Below, piece by piece: positions 1 through 9,800 of a DNA stretch of 64,000 nucleotides (positions are counted from its first letter, which is position 1; the number at the start of each line of letters is the position of its first letter). The notes under the pieces were generated by a model, which worked only from the letters and a program-made list of their open reading frames with translations, was not told the origin of the DNA and did no database searches. Origin of the DNA: Streptomyces olivaceoviridis (GTDB taxonomy: Bacteria > Actinomycetota > Actinomycetes > Streptomycetales > Streptomycetaceae); contig NZ_BMUI01000001.1 in assembly GCF_014650115.1 (NCBI RefSeq), forward strand, positions 805,840 through 869,839, read 5' to 3'. Both the position numbers and the translations under genes were made by a program.

Positions 1-449
1 GCGATGGCGACGCGCTGCTGCTCACCACCGGACAGCTCACCGGGCCTGCGGTCCTCCTTGCCGCCGAGCCCGACGAGATCGAGCACCTGCGGCACGGACT
101 TGCGGATCTCGCCACGGGACTTGCCGATGACCTCCTGGGCGAAGGCCACGTTCTCGGCGACCGTCTTGTTCGGCAGCAGCCGGAAGTCCTGGAAGACCGT
201 GCCCAGCTGGCGGCGCATCTGCGGCACCTTCCAGTTGGACAGGCGCGCGAGGTCCTTGCCCAGCACGTGCACCTGACCGTGGCTGCACCGCTCCTCGCGG
301 AGGATGAGCCGCAGGAAGGTCGACTTTCCGGAGCCGGAGGACCCCACGAGGAAGACGAACTCGCCCTTCTCCACCTCCAGGGAGACATCCCTGAGTGCGG
401 GCCGGGTCTGCTTGGGGTAGACCTTGGAGACATTGTCGAATCGGATCAC
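1..449 (-). CDS. ftsE: FtsE, cell-division ABC-type ATPase (truncated by window edge)
   Basis: FtsE is the cytoplasmic ATPase partner of the membrane protein FtsX; together they regulate peptidoglycan hydrolysis at division sites. The visible 149 residues begin IRFDNVSKVYP and contain Walker A GSSGSGKST (residues 36-44), a Q-loop in VFQDFRLL and the ABC signature LSGGEQQR at the window edge. The NWK and FRLLPNKTV segments are typical of FtsE rather than of nutrient importers. The start is a GTG at 449 that directly precedes the conserved ATPase core; no strong Shine-Dalgarno is visible. The rest of the gene, including Walker B, and presumably ftsX lie to the left of the window. The upstream 530-560 stretch contains two closely spaced TTGTAC words that could belong to the promoter, but this is only suggestive. 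Confidence 0.95.
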   Translation of the reverse strand, partial: MIRFDNVSKVYPKQTRPALRDVSLEVEKGEFVFLVGSSGSGKSTFLRLILREERCSHGQVHVLGKDLARLSNWKVPQMRRQLGTVFQDFRLLPNKTVAENVAFAQEVIGKSRGEIRKSVPQVLDLVGLGGKEDRRPGELSGGEQQRVAI

Positions 450-712
450 GGATGCACCACGGGTCGCCGGGGGTAGATGAGCGTGACCATACGCGAACCG
501 GGTGTGCAAGTGCAGTCGCGGGACGAGGTTGGGCAATACTTGTACGTTTTTGTACCGGCCGCTTCCCGCGCCCCCCTTCCCGGAGGCCCCGCGCACGCGC
601 CGCGGGAACCTGGCACAGTGGAAGGGAGACGAAGGACGACGGGAACGCGGGGGAACGTTCTCGTCCCCGTGAGCGTTGTGCATGTGATGGCCGGTGCAAG
701 GAGGGCGAGCGC

Positions 713-913
713 ATGACGTACGACCGGTTGGTGTGCGCGAACTGCGCGGCGCCCGTGAGCGAGGGCCGGTGCCCGGTGTGCCGTGCCAACCGCGAGCGAC
801 TGCAGCAGGAGGGCTTCTTCGGAGGCCTCGGCGGTGTGAACCCGATGGCGCTGATCGCGCTGCTGGCGGTACTGATCGCCGCGGTGGCACTGCTGGCGCA
901 CCAGACCGCCTGA
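713..913 (+). CDS. Small CxxC-pair, single-membrane-segment protein (66 aa)
   Basis: The ATG at 713 follows an excellent Shine-Dalgarno AAGGAGG at 698-704. The 66-residue product has two CxxC pairs (CANC at residues 8-11 and CPVC at 20-23), spaced like a minimal zinc ribbon. A short hinge with Gly residues follows, then one hydrophobic segment at about residues 44-63 ending in HQTA. This is the layout of a small membrane-tethered zinc-ribbon protein with the ribbon probably in the cytoplasm. It is divergent from ftsE and ends 11 bp before a perfect hairpin terminator. I do not recognise a function; zinc binding is inferred from spacing only. Confidence 0.8.
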   Translation: MTYDRLVCANCAAPVSEGRCPVCRANRERLQQEGFFGGLGGVNPMALIALLAVLIAAVALLAHQTA

Positions 914-924
914 CCCGAAGCGCC

Positions 925-958
925 GCAAGGGCCCGGAGCCGAGGCTCCGGGCCCTTGC
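925..958. terminator. Bidirectional hairpin terminator
   Basis: A perfect 15-bp stem (GCAAGGGCCCGGAGC paired with its complement) with a four-base CGAG loop lies between the convergent small CxxC gene and the LAETG surface-protein gene. There is no U-tract, as is usual for high-GC actinomycete terminators. Confidence 0.8.
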
Positions 959-989
959 GCGTGTGCCGTGCGTGACCTTGTGGCTACGG

Positions 990-1952
990 TCAGGCGGCGG
1001 CGCCGCGACCGCTCACCAGGCGCGGCAGGACGCGGAAGCCGATGCCGCCGGCGATCATCGTCGCGGCGCCGACGAGCAGGAACGCGGTCTGGCCGGCACC
1101 GGTCTCGGCGAGCTGCTTGTCGCCGCCCTGGGCCGAGGTGTCGGAGCCGGTGTCGGTCAGCGCCGAGGAGCCCTCGTCCTGCGGGACGTTGTTGTTGCCG
1201 CCGTCGGGGCCGGTGTGGTTGCCGCCGGTGGTGGAACCGCCGCCCGTGGAACCGCTGGTGCCGCTGTCGCCACCGTCGGTGGAACCGCTGGTGCCGCTGT
1301 CGCCACCGTCGGTGCCGTTGCCACCGCTGTTGCCGTTGCCACCCGAGTTGCCGTTGCCGCCGTCGGTGCCGTTGCCGCCACCGTTGCCGTTGCCACCCGA
1401 GTTGCCGTTGCCACCGTCGGCACTGTTGCCGCCCGAGTTGCCGTTGCCACCCGAGTTGCCATTGCCGCCGGAGTTGCCGTTGTCGCCGCCGGTGGAGGCG
1501 TCACCGCCGTTGCCGTTGCCGCCGGAGGTGCTGTCGCCACCGCCGATGGAGGCGTCACCGCCGATGGAGGCGTCACCGCCGATGGAGGCATCGCCACCGA
1601 TGGAGGCGTCACCGCCGATGGAGGCGTCACCGCCCGTGGAGGCGTCACCGCCCGTGGCCGCGTCGCCACCCGTGGAGGCGTCGCCACCGCTGGCAGCCGC
1701 GCCGCCCGAGCCGTCGGTGCCGGCCGAGCCGGTGGTGGTGCCGCCGTCGGTGCAGATACCGACCGGGCAGCCGCCGCCACCGTCCGTGTTGCCGCCGTCG
1801 GCGCCCACACCGCTCACGCCGAGGCTGATCGGGCCCGCCTGGACATCGAGGTCCAGGGCGGAAGCCGCGCCGGCCGCCGTCAGCGACGCACCGGCCGCGA
1901 TCACGGCGCCGGCGGCTATCCGCGCGACCCGGATCCGCGTCTTCTTCGTCAT
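990..1952 (-). CDS. Repeat-rich surface protein with LAETG sorting signal
   Basis: A 320-residue secreted protein. Residues 1-32 form a signal peptide: basic MTKKTRIR start, Ala-rich core and a probable cleavage at AASA-LDLD. A short unique region follows, then about 200 residues of low-complexity Gly/Asn/Asp/Ser repeats. These are GGDASI/T hexapeptides at about residues 85-145, then GGNGNS and GGNGTD units, then SGTSGSTDGGD. The C-terminus is a textbook sorting signal: LAETG at residues 281-285, a hydrophobic stretch and a basic tail (RLVSGRG). LAxTG is the motif known for Streptomyces class E sortases, which anchor the long chaplins, so covalent attachment to peptidoglycan is likely. The repeat region looks like a flexible stalk. 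No enzymatic or adhesive domain is recognisable. The ATG at 1952 has a GGGGGTAG Shine-Dalgarno. Confidence 0.85.
   Translation of the reverse strand: MTKKTRIRVARIAAGAVIAAGASLTAAGAASALDLDVQAGPISLGVSGVGADGGNTDGGGGCPVGICTDGGTTTGSAGTDGSGGAAASGGDASTGGDAATGGDASTGGDASIGGDASIGGDASIGGDASIGGDASIGGGDSTSGGNGNGGDASTGGDNGNSGGNGNSGGNGNSGGNSADGGNGNSGGNGNGGGNGTDGGNGNSGGNGNSGGNGTDGGDSGTSGSTDGGDSGTSGSTGGGSTTGGNHTGPDGGNNNVPQDEGSSALTDTGSDTSAQGGDKQLAETGAGQTAFLLVGAATMIAGGIGFRVLPRLVSGRGAAA
1543..1690 (-). repeat. 18-bp coding tandem repeat (GGDASI/GGDAST hexapeptide)
   Basis: About eight nearly identical 18-bp units read on the minus strand as Gly-Gly-Asp-Ala-Ser-Ile/Thr. The central five are almost identical at the nucleotide level and the outer ones differ at one to three positions. 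It sits inside the stalk region of the LAETG protein and is a candidate for copy-number variation between strains. Confidence 0.85.
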
Positions 1953-2206
1953 ATGGTTGCTACCCCCAGTAGCTGTACGTCAATGAGGCTTCGCGTGGGG
2001 CGTGCCGTGATCGACGGAGGCAGCTGGTGACGAAGTGGCGTCAACTCGATCCCCCGGTTCACATGCGCCCCAAGAGTACGCATGCCGCGCCCCACCCTTC
2101 CGACTTTTCACAGCAACGTCAAGGCCGTTGCGGGCGCAATGTCCGGTGGGAGGGCGTTTGCGGAGAGCCGAAGCCTGTGAGTGTGATGCAAAACCCAGAC
2201 AAACGA

Positions 2207-2235
2207 ACAACTGCCGCCTCCCGGGCGGCAGTTGT
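2207..2235 (-). terminator. prfB terminator hairpin
   Basis: A perfect 12-bp stem, ACAACTGCCGCC paired with GGCGGCAGTTGT, with a five-base loop, starts 14 bp beyond the prfB stop. On the minus strand it is followed by a T-containing stretch (TTCGTTTG). The 1953-2206 stretch beyond it holds the promoter and leader of the LAETG gene; I could not identify a convincing -10/-35 pair there. Confidence 0.8.
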
Positions 2236-2248
2236 CATGTCGACAAAG

Positions 2249-3355
2249 TTACTTCTCGTGCTGCTTGCGCCAGCGAATCCCGGCCTCCAGGAACCCGTCG
2301 ATCTCGCCGTTGAACACGCCCTCCGGGTTGCCCACCTCGAACTCGGTGCGCAGGTCCTTGACCATCTGGTACGGGTGCAGCACGTACGAACGCATCTGGT
2401 TGCCCCAGGAGTTGCCGCCGTCGCCCTTGAGGGCGTCCATCTTGGCCTGCTCCTCCTGCCGGCGCCGCTCCAGCAGCTTGGCCTGGAGGACGTTCATCGC
2501 GGTGGCCTTGTTCTGGATCTGTGACCGCTCGTTCTGGCAGGAGACCACGATGCCGGTGGGCAGGTGCGTGATGCGGACCGCGGAGTCGGTCGTGTTGACG
2601 CCCTGGCCGCCGGGACCGGAGGACCGGTAGACGTCGATGCGCAGCTCGGACTCGTCGATCTCGACGTGGTCGGACTGCTCGACCACGGGCAGCACCTCGA
2701 CACCGGCGAAGGAGGTCTGCCGGCGCCCCTGGTTGTCGAAGGGCGAGATGCGCACGAGGCGGTGCGTGCCCTGCTCGACGGAGAGGGTGCCGTAGGCGTA
2801 CGGCGAGTGCACGGCGAAGGTGGTCGACTTGATGCCGGCCTCTTCGGCGTACGACGTCTCGATCAGCTCGGTCTTGTAGCCGTGCTGCTCGGCCCAGCGC
2901 AGGTACATGCGCTGGAGCTTCTCGGCGAAGTCGGCGGCGTCGACGCCACCGGCCTCGGCGCGGATGTTGACGAGCGCCTCACGGGCGTCGTACTCGCCGG
3001 ACAGGAGGGTGCGGACCTCCATCTCGTCCAGCGCCTTCTTCACCGCGGTCAGCTCGGACTCGGCCTCGGCGCGGGTGTCCGGGTCGTTCTCCTCCTCGGC
3101 CATCTCGAAGAGGACCGCGAGGTCGTCGATCCGGCCGCGCAGCGCCTCCGCCTTCCTGACCTCGGCCTGGAGGTGGGAGAGCTTGCTGGTGATTTTCTGC
3201 GCCTCGTCCGGGTTGTCCCACAGGGACGGGGCCGCCGCCTGCTCCTCAAGCACGGCGATATCTGCCCTCAGCTTGTCGAGGTCCAGGACGGCCTCGATCG
3301 ACTCCATGGTCGAGGAGAGGGACTTCAGCTCTTCGGATACATCGACGACTGCCAC
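2249..3355 (-). CDS. prfB: Peptide chain release factor 2
   Basis: RF2 recognises UGA and UAA stop codons and triggers peptidyl-tRNA hydrolysis on the ribosome. The 368-residue length is normal for the family. The SPF codon-recognition tripeptide is at residues 204-206 and the universally conserved GGQ at 249-251, followed by [17 protein letters not shown]. The reading frame is open from the GTG at 3355, so the programmed +1 frameshift of E. coli prfB is absent, as is usual in actinobacteria. The Shine-Dalgarno-like GGAAGG lies very close to the GTG, so the exact start is slightly uncertain. It is downstream of the two kinase genes on the same strand, with 83 bp between it and pkaB, and a strong terminator follows. 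Confidence 0.97.
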   Translation of the reverse strand: MAVVDVSEELKSLSSTMESIEAVLDLDKLRADIAVLEEQAAAPSLWDNPDEAQKITSKLSHLQAEVRKAEALRGRIDDLAVLFEMAEEENDPDTRAEAESELTAVKKALDEMEVRTLLSGEYDAREALVNIRAEAGGVDAADFAEKLQRMYLRWAEQHGYKTELIETSYAEEAGIKSTTFAVHSPYAYGTLSVEQGTHRLVRISPFDNQGRRQTSFAGVEVLPVVEQSDHVEIDESELRIDVYRSSGPGGQGVNTTDSAVRITHLPTGIVVSCQNERSQIQNKATAMNVLQAKLLERRRQEEQAKMDALKGDGGNSWGNQMRSYVLHPYQMVKDLRTEFEVGNPEGVFNGEIDGFLEAGIRWRKQHEK

Positions 3356-3438
3356 GCCTTCCAGCGTAACGGCTGTGGCAAGCGACCCCGGCCCGCCTCC
3401 CGGCCGACGGGGTCGGAGGCAGGCGGGCCGGGCCCCTG

Positions 3439-4665
3439 TCAGGGGGCCGACGTGCTGTGGGTGCCCGGGGCCGGCTGGTCGTCGTCCCCGCCGGAGGAGG
3501 CGAACCAGGCGCCGACGGCCACGGCGGCGGCCACCACCACCCCGGCCACCCCGAGGGTCACCCGGCGCCGCCGCACCGCGGCCTTGTGGCGGGCCGAGCC
3601 CGGCCGGGGCGCACCCGTGGCCCGGGGGGCCCGAGCGGTCCCGTGCGCGCCCCCCGCCAGCTCGTCCGGCCCCGGCACCCGCATCGAGGTGTGCGTGTCC
3701 CGGTTGGAGTCGGGCTTGGCCCCGGGGACCAGGGACACCGCCCCTCGCCGCCGTACCGGCTCACTCTGCGGAGCCGGCGGCACGGACTCCTCGGCGGCCT
3801 CCTCGGAGAGGTCGGGCTCGTCCACGTCCAGCGGCGGCATCCCGGCCAGCGTGGGCAACTGCTCGCGCAGCCGCGCCGCGAGCTCCGAGGCGCGCAGCCG
3901 GGAGGCCGGGGCCTTGGCCAGGCACTGCACCAGCAGCTGCCACAGCTCCTCGGGGATGCCGGGCAGCGGGACGACGGTCTCGGTGACGTGCCGTCGCAGG
4001 ACCGCGCCCGGGTGGCCGCCGCCGAAGGGCGTGAAGCCGGCCAGCAGCTCGTACAGGACCGTGGCGAGCGCGTAGATGTCCACGGCGGCCCGGGGCGGCA
4101 GGCCCTCCACGATCTCCGGGGCCAGGTAGTCCGGCGTACCGATGATCTTCGTGGCGCGGGTCCGCCGGGGCGAGTCGATCAGCTTGGCGACGCCGAAGTC
4201 GGTGAGCAGGGCGGGGTGGGAGCCGCCCGGCCCGATCGGGCCCCGCATGTCGAGCAGGACGTTCTCTGGCTTGACGTCCCGGTGCACGACCCCGGCCGCG
4301 TGGGCCGCCGCCAGCGCGTCGGCGACGTCGGCGACGATCGCCACGGCCGCCTCGGGCGCGAGCCGCCGCTCCCGCTCCAGCCGGGTGCGCAGGTCGGTGC
4401 CGCGCACGAGGTCCATGACCAGGGCCAGGTCGTTGCCGTCGACCACCAGGTCGCGCACGGTGACGATGTGCGGGTGCTCCAGGCCGAGCAGCGCGGTGCG
4501 CTCCTGCACGAAGCGTCCGACGAGCTCCTGGTCGGAGGCGAGGTCCTCGCGCAGCAGCTTGATGGCGACGGGTCCGTCCGGTCCCTCGCCCAGCCACACC
4601 GTGCCGGCGCTCCCCCGCCCCAGGATCTGGTTCGCGGTGTACCGGCTGCCGATCTTCCGTGCCAA
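3439..4665 (-). CDS. pkaB: Transmembrane Ser/Thr protein kinase (PkaB-like)
   Basis: A Hanks-type kinase. The Gly-rich loop GRGSAG begins at about residue 16, the ATP-binding Lys is K36 in VAIK, the catalytic loop is HRDVKPEN with D130, and DFG is at 156-158. The kinase domain covers about residues 8-270. An acidic/proline linker follows, then a basic stretch, one membrane segment at about 368-388 ([17 protein letters not shown]) and a short Ser/Gly/Asp-rich outside tail. There is no PASTA or other sensor domain. The start is TTG at 4665, fixed by the Shine-Dalgarno TAGGAG six bases upstream. It is immediately downstream of a second kinase gene, an arrangement I recall for pkaA/pkaB in S. coelicolor; the symbol rests on that memory. 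Confidence 0.9.
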   Translation of the reverse strand: MARKIGSRYTANQILGRGSAGTVWLGEGPDGPVAIKLLREDLASDQELVGRFVQERTALLGLEHPHIVTVRDLVVDGNDLALVMDLVRGTDLRTRLERERRLAPEAAVAIVADVADALAAAHAAGVVHRDVKPENVLLDMRGPIGPGGSHPALLTDFGVAKLIDSPRRTRATKIIGTPDYLAPEIVEGLPPRAAVDIYALATVLYELLAGFTPFGGGHPGAVLRRHVTETVVPLPGIPEELWQLLVQCLAKAPASRLRASELAARLREQLPTLAGMPPLDVDEPDLSEEAAEESVPPAPQSEPVRRRGAVSLVPGAKPDSNRDTHTSMRVPGPDELAGGAHGTARAPRATGAPRPGSARHKAAVRRRRVTLGVAGVVVAAAVAVGAWFASSGGDDDQPAPGTHSTSAP

Positions 4666-4670
4666 GACTG

Positions 4671-4676
4671 CTCCTA
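4671..4676 (-). promoter_or_regulatory. Shine-Dalgarno that supports a TTG start for pkaB
   Basis: TAGGAG on the minus strand lies six bases before the TTG at 4665, whose first codons encode ARKIGSR and lead straight into the kinase domain. No in-frame ATG or GTG lies nearby, so the TTG is taken as the true start. Confidence 0.7.
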
Positions 4677-4776
4677 CAGACGCGTGTTGTCGCCAAAACT
4701 ACGCGTCCGACGAGCCAACCTTCACCGCGGAGGCGGAAATCACCCGGCAGATGTCGACAAATCTCCGAACCGGCGA

Positions 4777-6501
4777 TCAGTTTCCGCTGCCGGAGCCGCC
4801 CAGATCCTTGATCCAGCCGCCCACCGTGCCGATCCAGTCGGTCATCTGGTCCCAGTAGCCCTTGCCGGTGCCGATCCAGTCCTGCAACGGGGTCAGCTCC
4901 CAGATCAGCCAGCTCGCCACGATCAGGATGACGATCGTGAACAGGCAGCCCTTCAGACAGCCCAGCCCGGGGATCTTCATCCGGTTGGCGCTGCGCTGCC
5001 GCGGCTCCCGGGGCTCCCGCGCGGGCCGCTGCGGCGCGGGCGGGGCGGGAGGCGCGTACCGCTGCGGCTGCTGGGGCTGCTGCGGCGGGGCGTACTGCTG
5101 GGGCTGCTGCTGCGGATAGCCGTACCCGGCGCCCTGCTGCCGGCCGCGCGGCTGCGGCTGCTGCGGGCGGCCCTGCGGGGCCGGGCGCGGCTGCTGCTGG
5201 GGCCGGGCCACCTGCCGCTGGGGACGGCGGCGCAACGGGTCCTCGTCCGGGTCCAGGTACTGGATCTGCGTCTGCTCGTTGCGGTCGCGGGCGGCCCGCA
5301 GCTGGGTCTGCCAGGGATGCTGCTGCTCGCCCTGCCCCTGCTGCCCCTGCTGGCCCTGTTGCTGGCCGTACGGCCCCTGCTGGCCCTGCGGGACGGGCGG
5401 CAGGACCGCCGTCGGGTCCGCCGCGCCCGTGTTCGGCAGTACGGCGGTGGGGTCGGCGGCACCGGCCGGGCCGCCGGTGTGCGGCAGCACGCTGGTCGCG
5501 GCATTCGGGTCGTACGCCCCCTGCGGCGCGTTCGTCGGCAGCACCTGGGTGGGGTCGGCGGCACCAGGCACGCCCGGGACGGCGGCCGGGGCCGGGTCCG
5601 GGGCGAGCAGCGCGCCGACGCCCTCGGCGGCGGCGATCTGCGCGGCGTTCGCGTGCACCCCGACGCCCTCGGCGACGACCCGCAGCCCGCGCGCGAGGTT
5701 CTCGGCGCTCGGCCGCTCGTCCGGGTTCTTGCGCAGGCAGCGCTCTATGACCGTCCACAGCGGCTCGGGGACGGTGGAGGGACGGCGCGGCTCGGCGCTC
5801 AGGTGCTGGTGCAGGACCTCCAGCGCGGAACCGCCGGAGAACGGCGGACGGCCGGTGACCAGCTCGTACAGCAGGATGCCGGCGCCGTAGACGTCGACGG
5901 CGGAGGTCTGCGGGCGGCCCTCAGCGGACTCCGGCGCCACGTACGCGGGCGTGCCGACGAACTCGTGGGTGCGGGTCAGGCCCGGGGAGTCGGCGAGGCG
6001 GGCGATGCCGAAGTCGGTCAGCATCGGGTGCATCTGGCCGCCGTGCTGCATGAGCAGCACGTTGGCGGGCTTCAGGTCGCGGTGGACGACGCCGTCGGCG
6101 TGGCTCGCGGCGAGGGCGTCGGCGATCTGGGCGGTCAGCAGGGCGGCGGCGACCGGGGTGAGGGGTCCGTTCTCGCGCAGGTAGCGGTGCAGGTCCGGGC
6201 CGTCGACGAGGTCCATGACCAGCGCCAGCAGATCGCCCTCGACGACCAGGTCACGGACCCGGACGATGTTCGGGTGGGTGAGCCGGAGCAGCACGGAACG
6301 CTCGCGCAGGAAGCGCATCACGATGTCCGGGTCGCCCGCCAGCTCCTCCTTCAGAACCTTGATCGCGACCGTCTCTCCCGGCTGTCCGGGCACGGCCGCC
6401 TCGGCGCCCGCGGTCTCGCGCTGGCGGGCACGCCAGACGGTGCCTGTGGCGCCGCGTCCGAGCGGTTCCTCAAGCAGGTATTTGCTGCCGACTGGCCGCA
6501 C
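4777..6501 (-). CDS. pkaA: Transmembrane Ser/Thr protein kinase (PkaA-like)
   Basis: A second Hanks kinase, 574 residues from a GTG at 6501. This start is chosen over an upstream ATG (6588) because GGGAG lies eight bases before it and the conserved N-terminus RPVGSKYLLEEPLGRG follows directly. ATP-binding K48, catalytic D142 in HRDLKPAN and DFG 163-165 are all present, so it should be active. Residues of about 290-500 form a long linker rich in Gln, Pro and Gly with repeated ADPTAVLP units. A basic patch is followed by one membrane segment (CLFTIVILIVASWLIW) and a Trp-rich outside tail of about 40 residues. It is separated from the downstream kinase by 111 bp and shares a 396-bp divergent region with the FHA-FtsK gene, a plausible phospho-reader partner. 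Confidence 0.9.
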   Translation of the reverse strand: MRPVGSKYLLEEPLGRGATGTVWRARQRETAGAEAAVPGQPGETVAIKVLKEELAGDPDIVMRFLRERSVLLRLTHPNIVRVRDLVVEGDLLALVMDLVDGPDLHRYLRENGPLTPVAAALLTAQIADALAASHADGVVHRDLKPANVLLMQHGGQMHPMLTDFGIARLADSPGLTRTHEFVGTPAYVAPESAEGRPQTSAVDVYGAGILLYELVTGRPPFSGGSALEVLHQHLSAEPRRPSTVPEPLWTVIERCLRKNPDERPSAENLARGLRVVAEGVGVHANAAQIAAAEGVGALLAPDPAPAAVPGVPGAADPTQVLPTNAPQGAYDPNAATSVLPHTGGPAGAADPTAVLPNTGAADPTAVLPPVPQGQQGPYGQQQGQQGQQGQGEQQHPWQTQLRAARDRNEQTQIQYLDPDEDPLRRRPQRQVARPQQQPRPAPQGRPQQPQPRGRQQGAGYGYPQQQPQQYAPPQQPQQPQRYAPPAPPAPQRPAREPREPRQRSANRMKIPGLGCLKGCLFTIVILIVASWLIWELTPLQDWIGTGKGYWDQMTDWIGTVGGWIKDLGGSGSGN

Positions 6502-6897
6502 GTCTCGCGCTCCCTGCTGGTTGCTGTTGCTTCGCTTGCCTGCGTTCCGGTGCTCCGACCCACTGTAGGCCGTGCTCCACGGCACCACGCACGCGTTCCC
6601 GACCGCGTTCGAGGGCTCGACGGGAAGACGCGTGTCCTGGTCCGCTGGTTGCCGCGGAGGGACGTGACCGATCTCAACTGATCGCCGATGACGTATTGGT
6701 CAGGCATTTTTGGGGGCAGAGCCGACCAATCAAGATCACTTCTGTCCGGGTCACGGGCGCGTTGTCGGTGGCAGGTGCGAGGATGCGTGCAGCAGCTCCC
6801 TGGGATGCCTTCAGTGACTGCTGGCCGACGTGCTCGTGCGGGGGTGGGGGGAAGTCCGCGCCCGCGCAGATCCGCGCAGAAGGGACCGCTGACGCCG
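6502..6897. promoter_or_regulatory. Divergent promoter region between pkaA and the FHA-FtsK gene
   Basis: A 396-bp stretch with no convincing gene. It contains a 7-bp inverted repeat, ATTGGTC (6695-6701) and GACCAAT (6724-6730), with a 22-bp spacer holding an AT-rich run (cattttt), which could be an operator. The FHA reading frame stays open upstream to 6688, but the codons before 6898 do not look conserved. Confidence 0.4.
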
Positions 6898-9800
6898 ATG
6901 CAGATCCGGCTGACCGTCGTAGACCCGCTCGGCCCGTCCCCGCAGCGGGGCCGCGCCGCGAGCCGCGACGTGCTGGTCACGGCTCCCGCGGGCACGGAGC
7001 TGGCCGCGGTCGCGTCGGCGCTGGCCGGGGCGGTCACCGGAGAGGGCGGCACGGGGCGGGAGACCGGCGGCGCGTCCGTGGTGCTGTACGCGGGCACCGA
7101 GCGGCTCGACCCGCGCCGCAGCACGCTCGGCGAACCTCCGCTGGTCGACGGCGCCGTGCTGTCCCTGGGCGCCCCGGCGGCACCCGAGCCGCATCCCGAA
7201 CTGGACGACGCGCCGACCCAGCTGCACGTGGTCGCCGGCCCCGACGCGGGCGGGGTCCATCTGCTGCACGGCGGCCGTATCACGGTCGGCCGCTCCGCCG
7301 ACGCCGACGTCCCGCTGGACGACCCCGACGTCTCCCGGCTGCACTGCGTGGTCACCGTCGGCGCGGACGGCCGGGTCTCGGTCGCCGACCTCGGCTCCAC
7401 GAACGGCACGTCCCTCGACGGCGTACGGGTGACGGAGCGGCCGGTACGGGTCCCTGCCGGGGGCCTGCTGCGGATCGGCGAGTCCGCCCTGCGGGTGACT
7501 CCGTCCGGGGGACCCGGGATGCGGGTGCGGACGGTGGCCGACGGCGAGGGGTGCGTGCGGGTCGCCGTGGGCGAGGAGCGGGGGTCGTCGGAGGCGGGTC
7601 CGCCGGGGGCCGGCTCCGCTGTGCCACCCCCACGGACGCCTTCCGCCGCCGGGGCCGCGGGGCATCCGCACGGCGTGGCGCCGTCCGGCAGTGGGCGTTC
7701 CGGTGCGTGGGGGGCCTCCGGCGGTGCCCGGCACGCCTATGACGACGGCTCCGCCGGCTGGGACGCGGGCGCCCAGGAGCACCGGCGTGGGCAGTCGCCC
7801 GTCGTGCCGGGGCAGGGCGGCGCGCCGAGCGTGGAGAGCCCGGACGGTGGCTCCGCCGGTGCGCGCGGCACGACGTCCGGTGCGGCGTCCGGTGCGGACA
7901 CGCACGCGGGCCGGTTCGGTGTCGCCGGCACCGGTGACGAGGACGCACGGGCGCACGGGCGCAAGGGGACCCCGCTGCGGGGCACCGACGTCCCGCACGG
8001 TGTCCGGCGGCGCGGGCTCGGGGCCTGGGCGCGTCGGCTGGCCGGCGGGCGCGGGGAGCAGCCGGCCGGACCGCAGGAGTACGGCGGCACGGCCGCCCCC
8101 GCCGGCGGCGCCCCGGCGGCCGATGCCCCGCGGCAGCCGGAGACCTGGCCGGACCCGGCCGCCGTGCTGCTCACCGCGCTGGGCCCCGGGCCCCGGCTGT
8201 GGGAGCGCGGGCCGGGACACCCCGAGGCGCTGACCGTGCGGCTCGGCACGGCCGACCGGAGCACGCCGGACGGCACGGGCCTGCTGCCGGCGGTGCCGGT
8301 GACGGCCGCGCTGCGAGAGGCGGGCGCGCTGGGCCTGGCCGGTCCGCGCCCCCGGCTGTCCGGGCTGGCCCGCGCGGTGCTGGCCCAGCTCGCCGCGCTG
8401 CACTCCCCCGACCTGCTGGAGATCGTGCTGATCAGCGCGGACCACTCGCGGCCGGTGGCGGACCGTACCGCCGAGTGGGCCTGGCTGGGCTGGCTCCCGC
8501 ACGTCCGGCCGGGCCACGGCCAGGACTGCCGGCTGCTGCTGGCCTACGACCGTGAACAGGCGGCGGCCCGCGCGGAGGAACTGCTGCGCCGGGTGGAGGA
8601 CCACGCGGCGACGGGCCGTACGACGGCCCACCCCACGCTCGCGCACGACGCGGCTCCCACGGCGGGGGCGACGGGCGTCCAGGGGCCGACCGCGGTCCCC
8701 GGCACCCCGACCGCCCCGGGAGCGGCCGGCACCGACGCCTCCCGCGGGACCTACGACCGGACCCACGGGACCTATGGGTCCTACGGTGGCCCTGGACACG
8801 CGGTACGCCACGGCACGCCCACCCCGGCCGCCGCCCCCTCGCACACCGAGCCGCCCGCCCGCCGCCCCTCCTGGGCCAAGGAAGGCCCCGGTGCCGGTGG
8901 CGGCTTCGGCGGACCGTTCACCGTCGTCGTCGTGGACGGGGATCCGGGCGGTGCCGGACTGCGGGACGCGCTCGCGCGGCTGGCCGTGGCCGGACCGCGG
9001 GCCGGGGTCCATGTGGTGTGTCTCGCCGAGACCCCGACCGCGTCGCCCGCCTCCCCGGTGACGGAGACGTACGAGGCCGCCTGCGCGGTGACGCCGACGT
9101 TCCGGCACTGCGGTGCCGTGGCGCTGCTCAGCGGAGACGTCGCCGCCACGCTGCGGCTGACGCGGGTCGCGCCGAGCGGTCCCGTGGGTCCCGGTTCGCC
9201 CGCCACCGTCGACGCCGTCTCCGCCGCCTGGGCCGAGCGGTTCGCGCGGGCGCTCGCACCGCTGCGCCCGGACGGCCCCGCAGGCGAGCACCACGCGCGC
9301 GTGGCCACACCGCTGCCCCAGTCGGCCCGGCTGCTGGACGAGTTGGGGCTGGCCCGGGCCACCCCGGCGTCGCTGATGGCCCGCTGGGCCGACGCGGCCG
9401 ACGACACGCGGTCGCTGGGCGGCCGGGCCCGCGCGGTGCTGGGCGCGGGGCCGCGCGGGCCGGTCACCGTCGATCTCGTGGCCGACGGGCCGCACCTGCT
9501 GATCGAGGGGCCGGCCGGCAGCGGCCGTACCGAGCTGCTGCGGGCCGTGGTCGCCTCGCTGGCCGCGGCCGAGCGGCCGGACCGGCTGGCCATGGTCCTG
9601 CTCGACGGCCGGGACGGGGTCGGCACGGGCGCCGGCCGCGGTGAGGGCCTGCGCGTGTGCACGGACATACCGCATGTGACCACGCACCTCATCGCCAACG
9701 ACCCGGTCCGGATGCGGGAGTTCGCGCAGTCGCTGGCCGCCGAGCTGAAGCGCCGGGCGGAGCTGCTGGGCCGGACCGACTTCGCCCAGTGGCACGCCGG

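Noticed and set aside
2249..3355. Programmed +1 frameshift in prfB
   Set aside because: The frame is continuous from the N-terminus and no in-frame UGA lies near codon 25; the mechanism is absent here.
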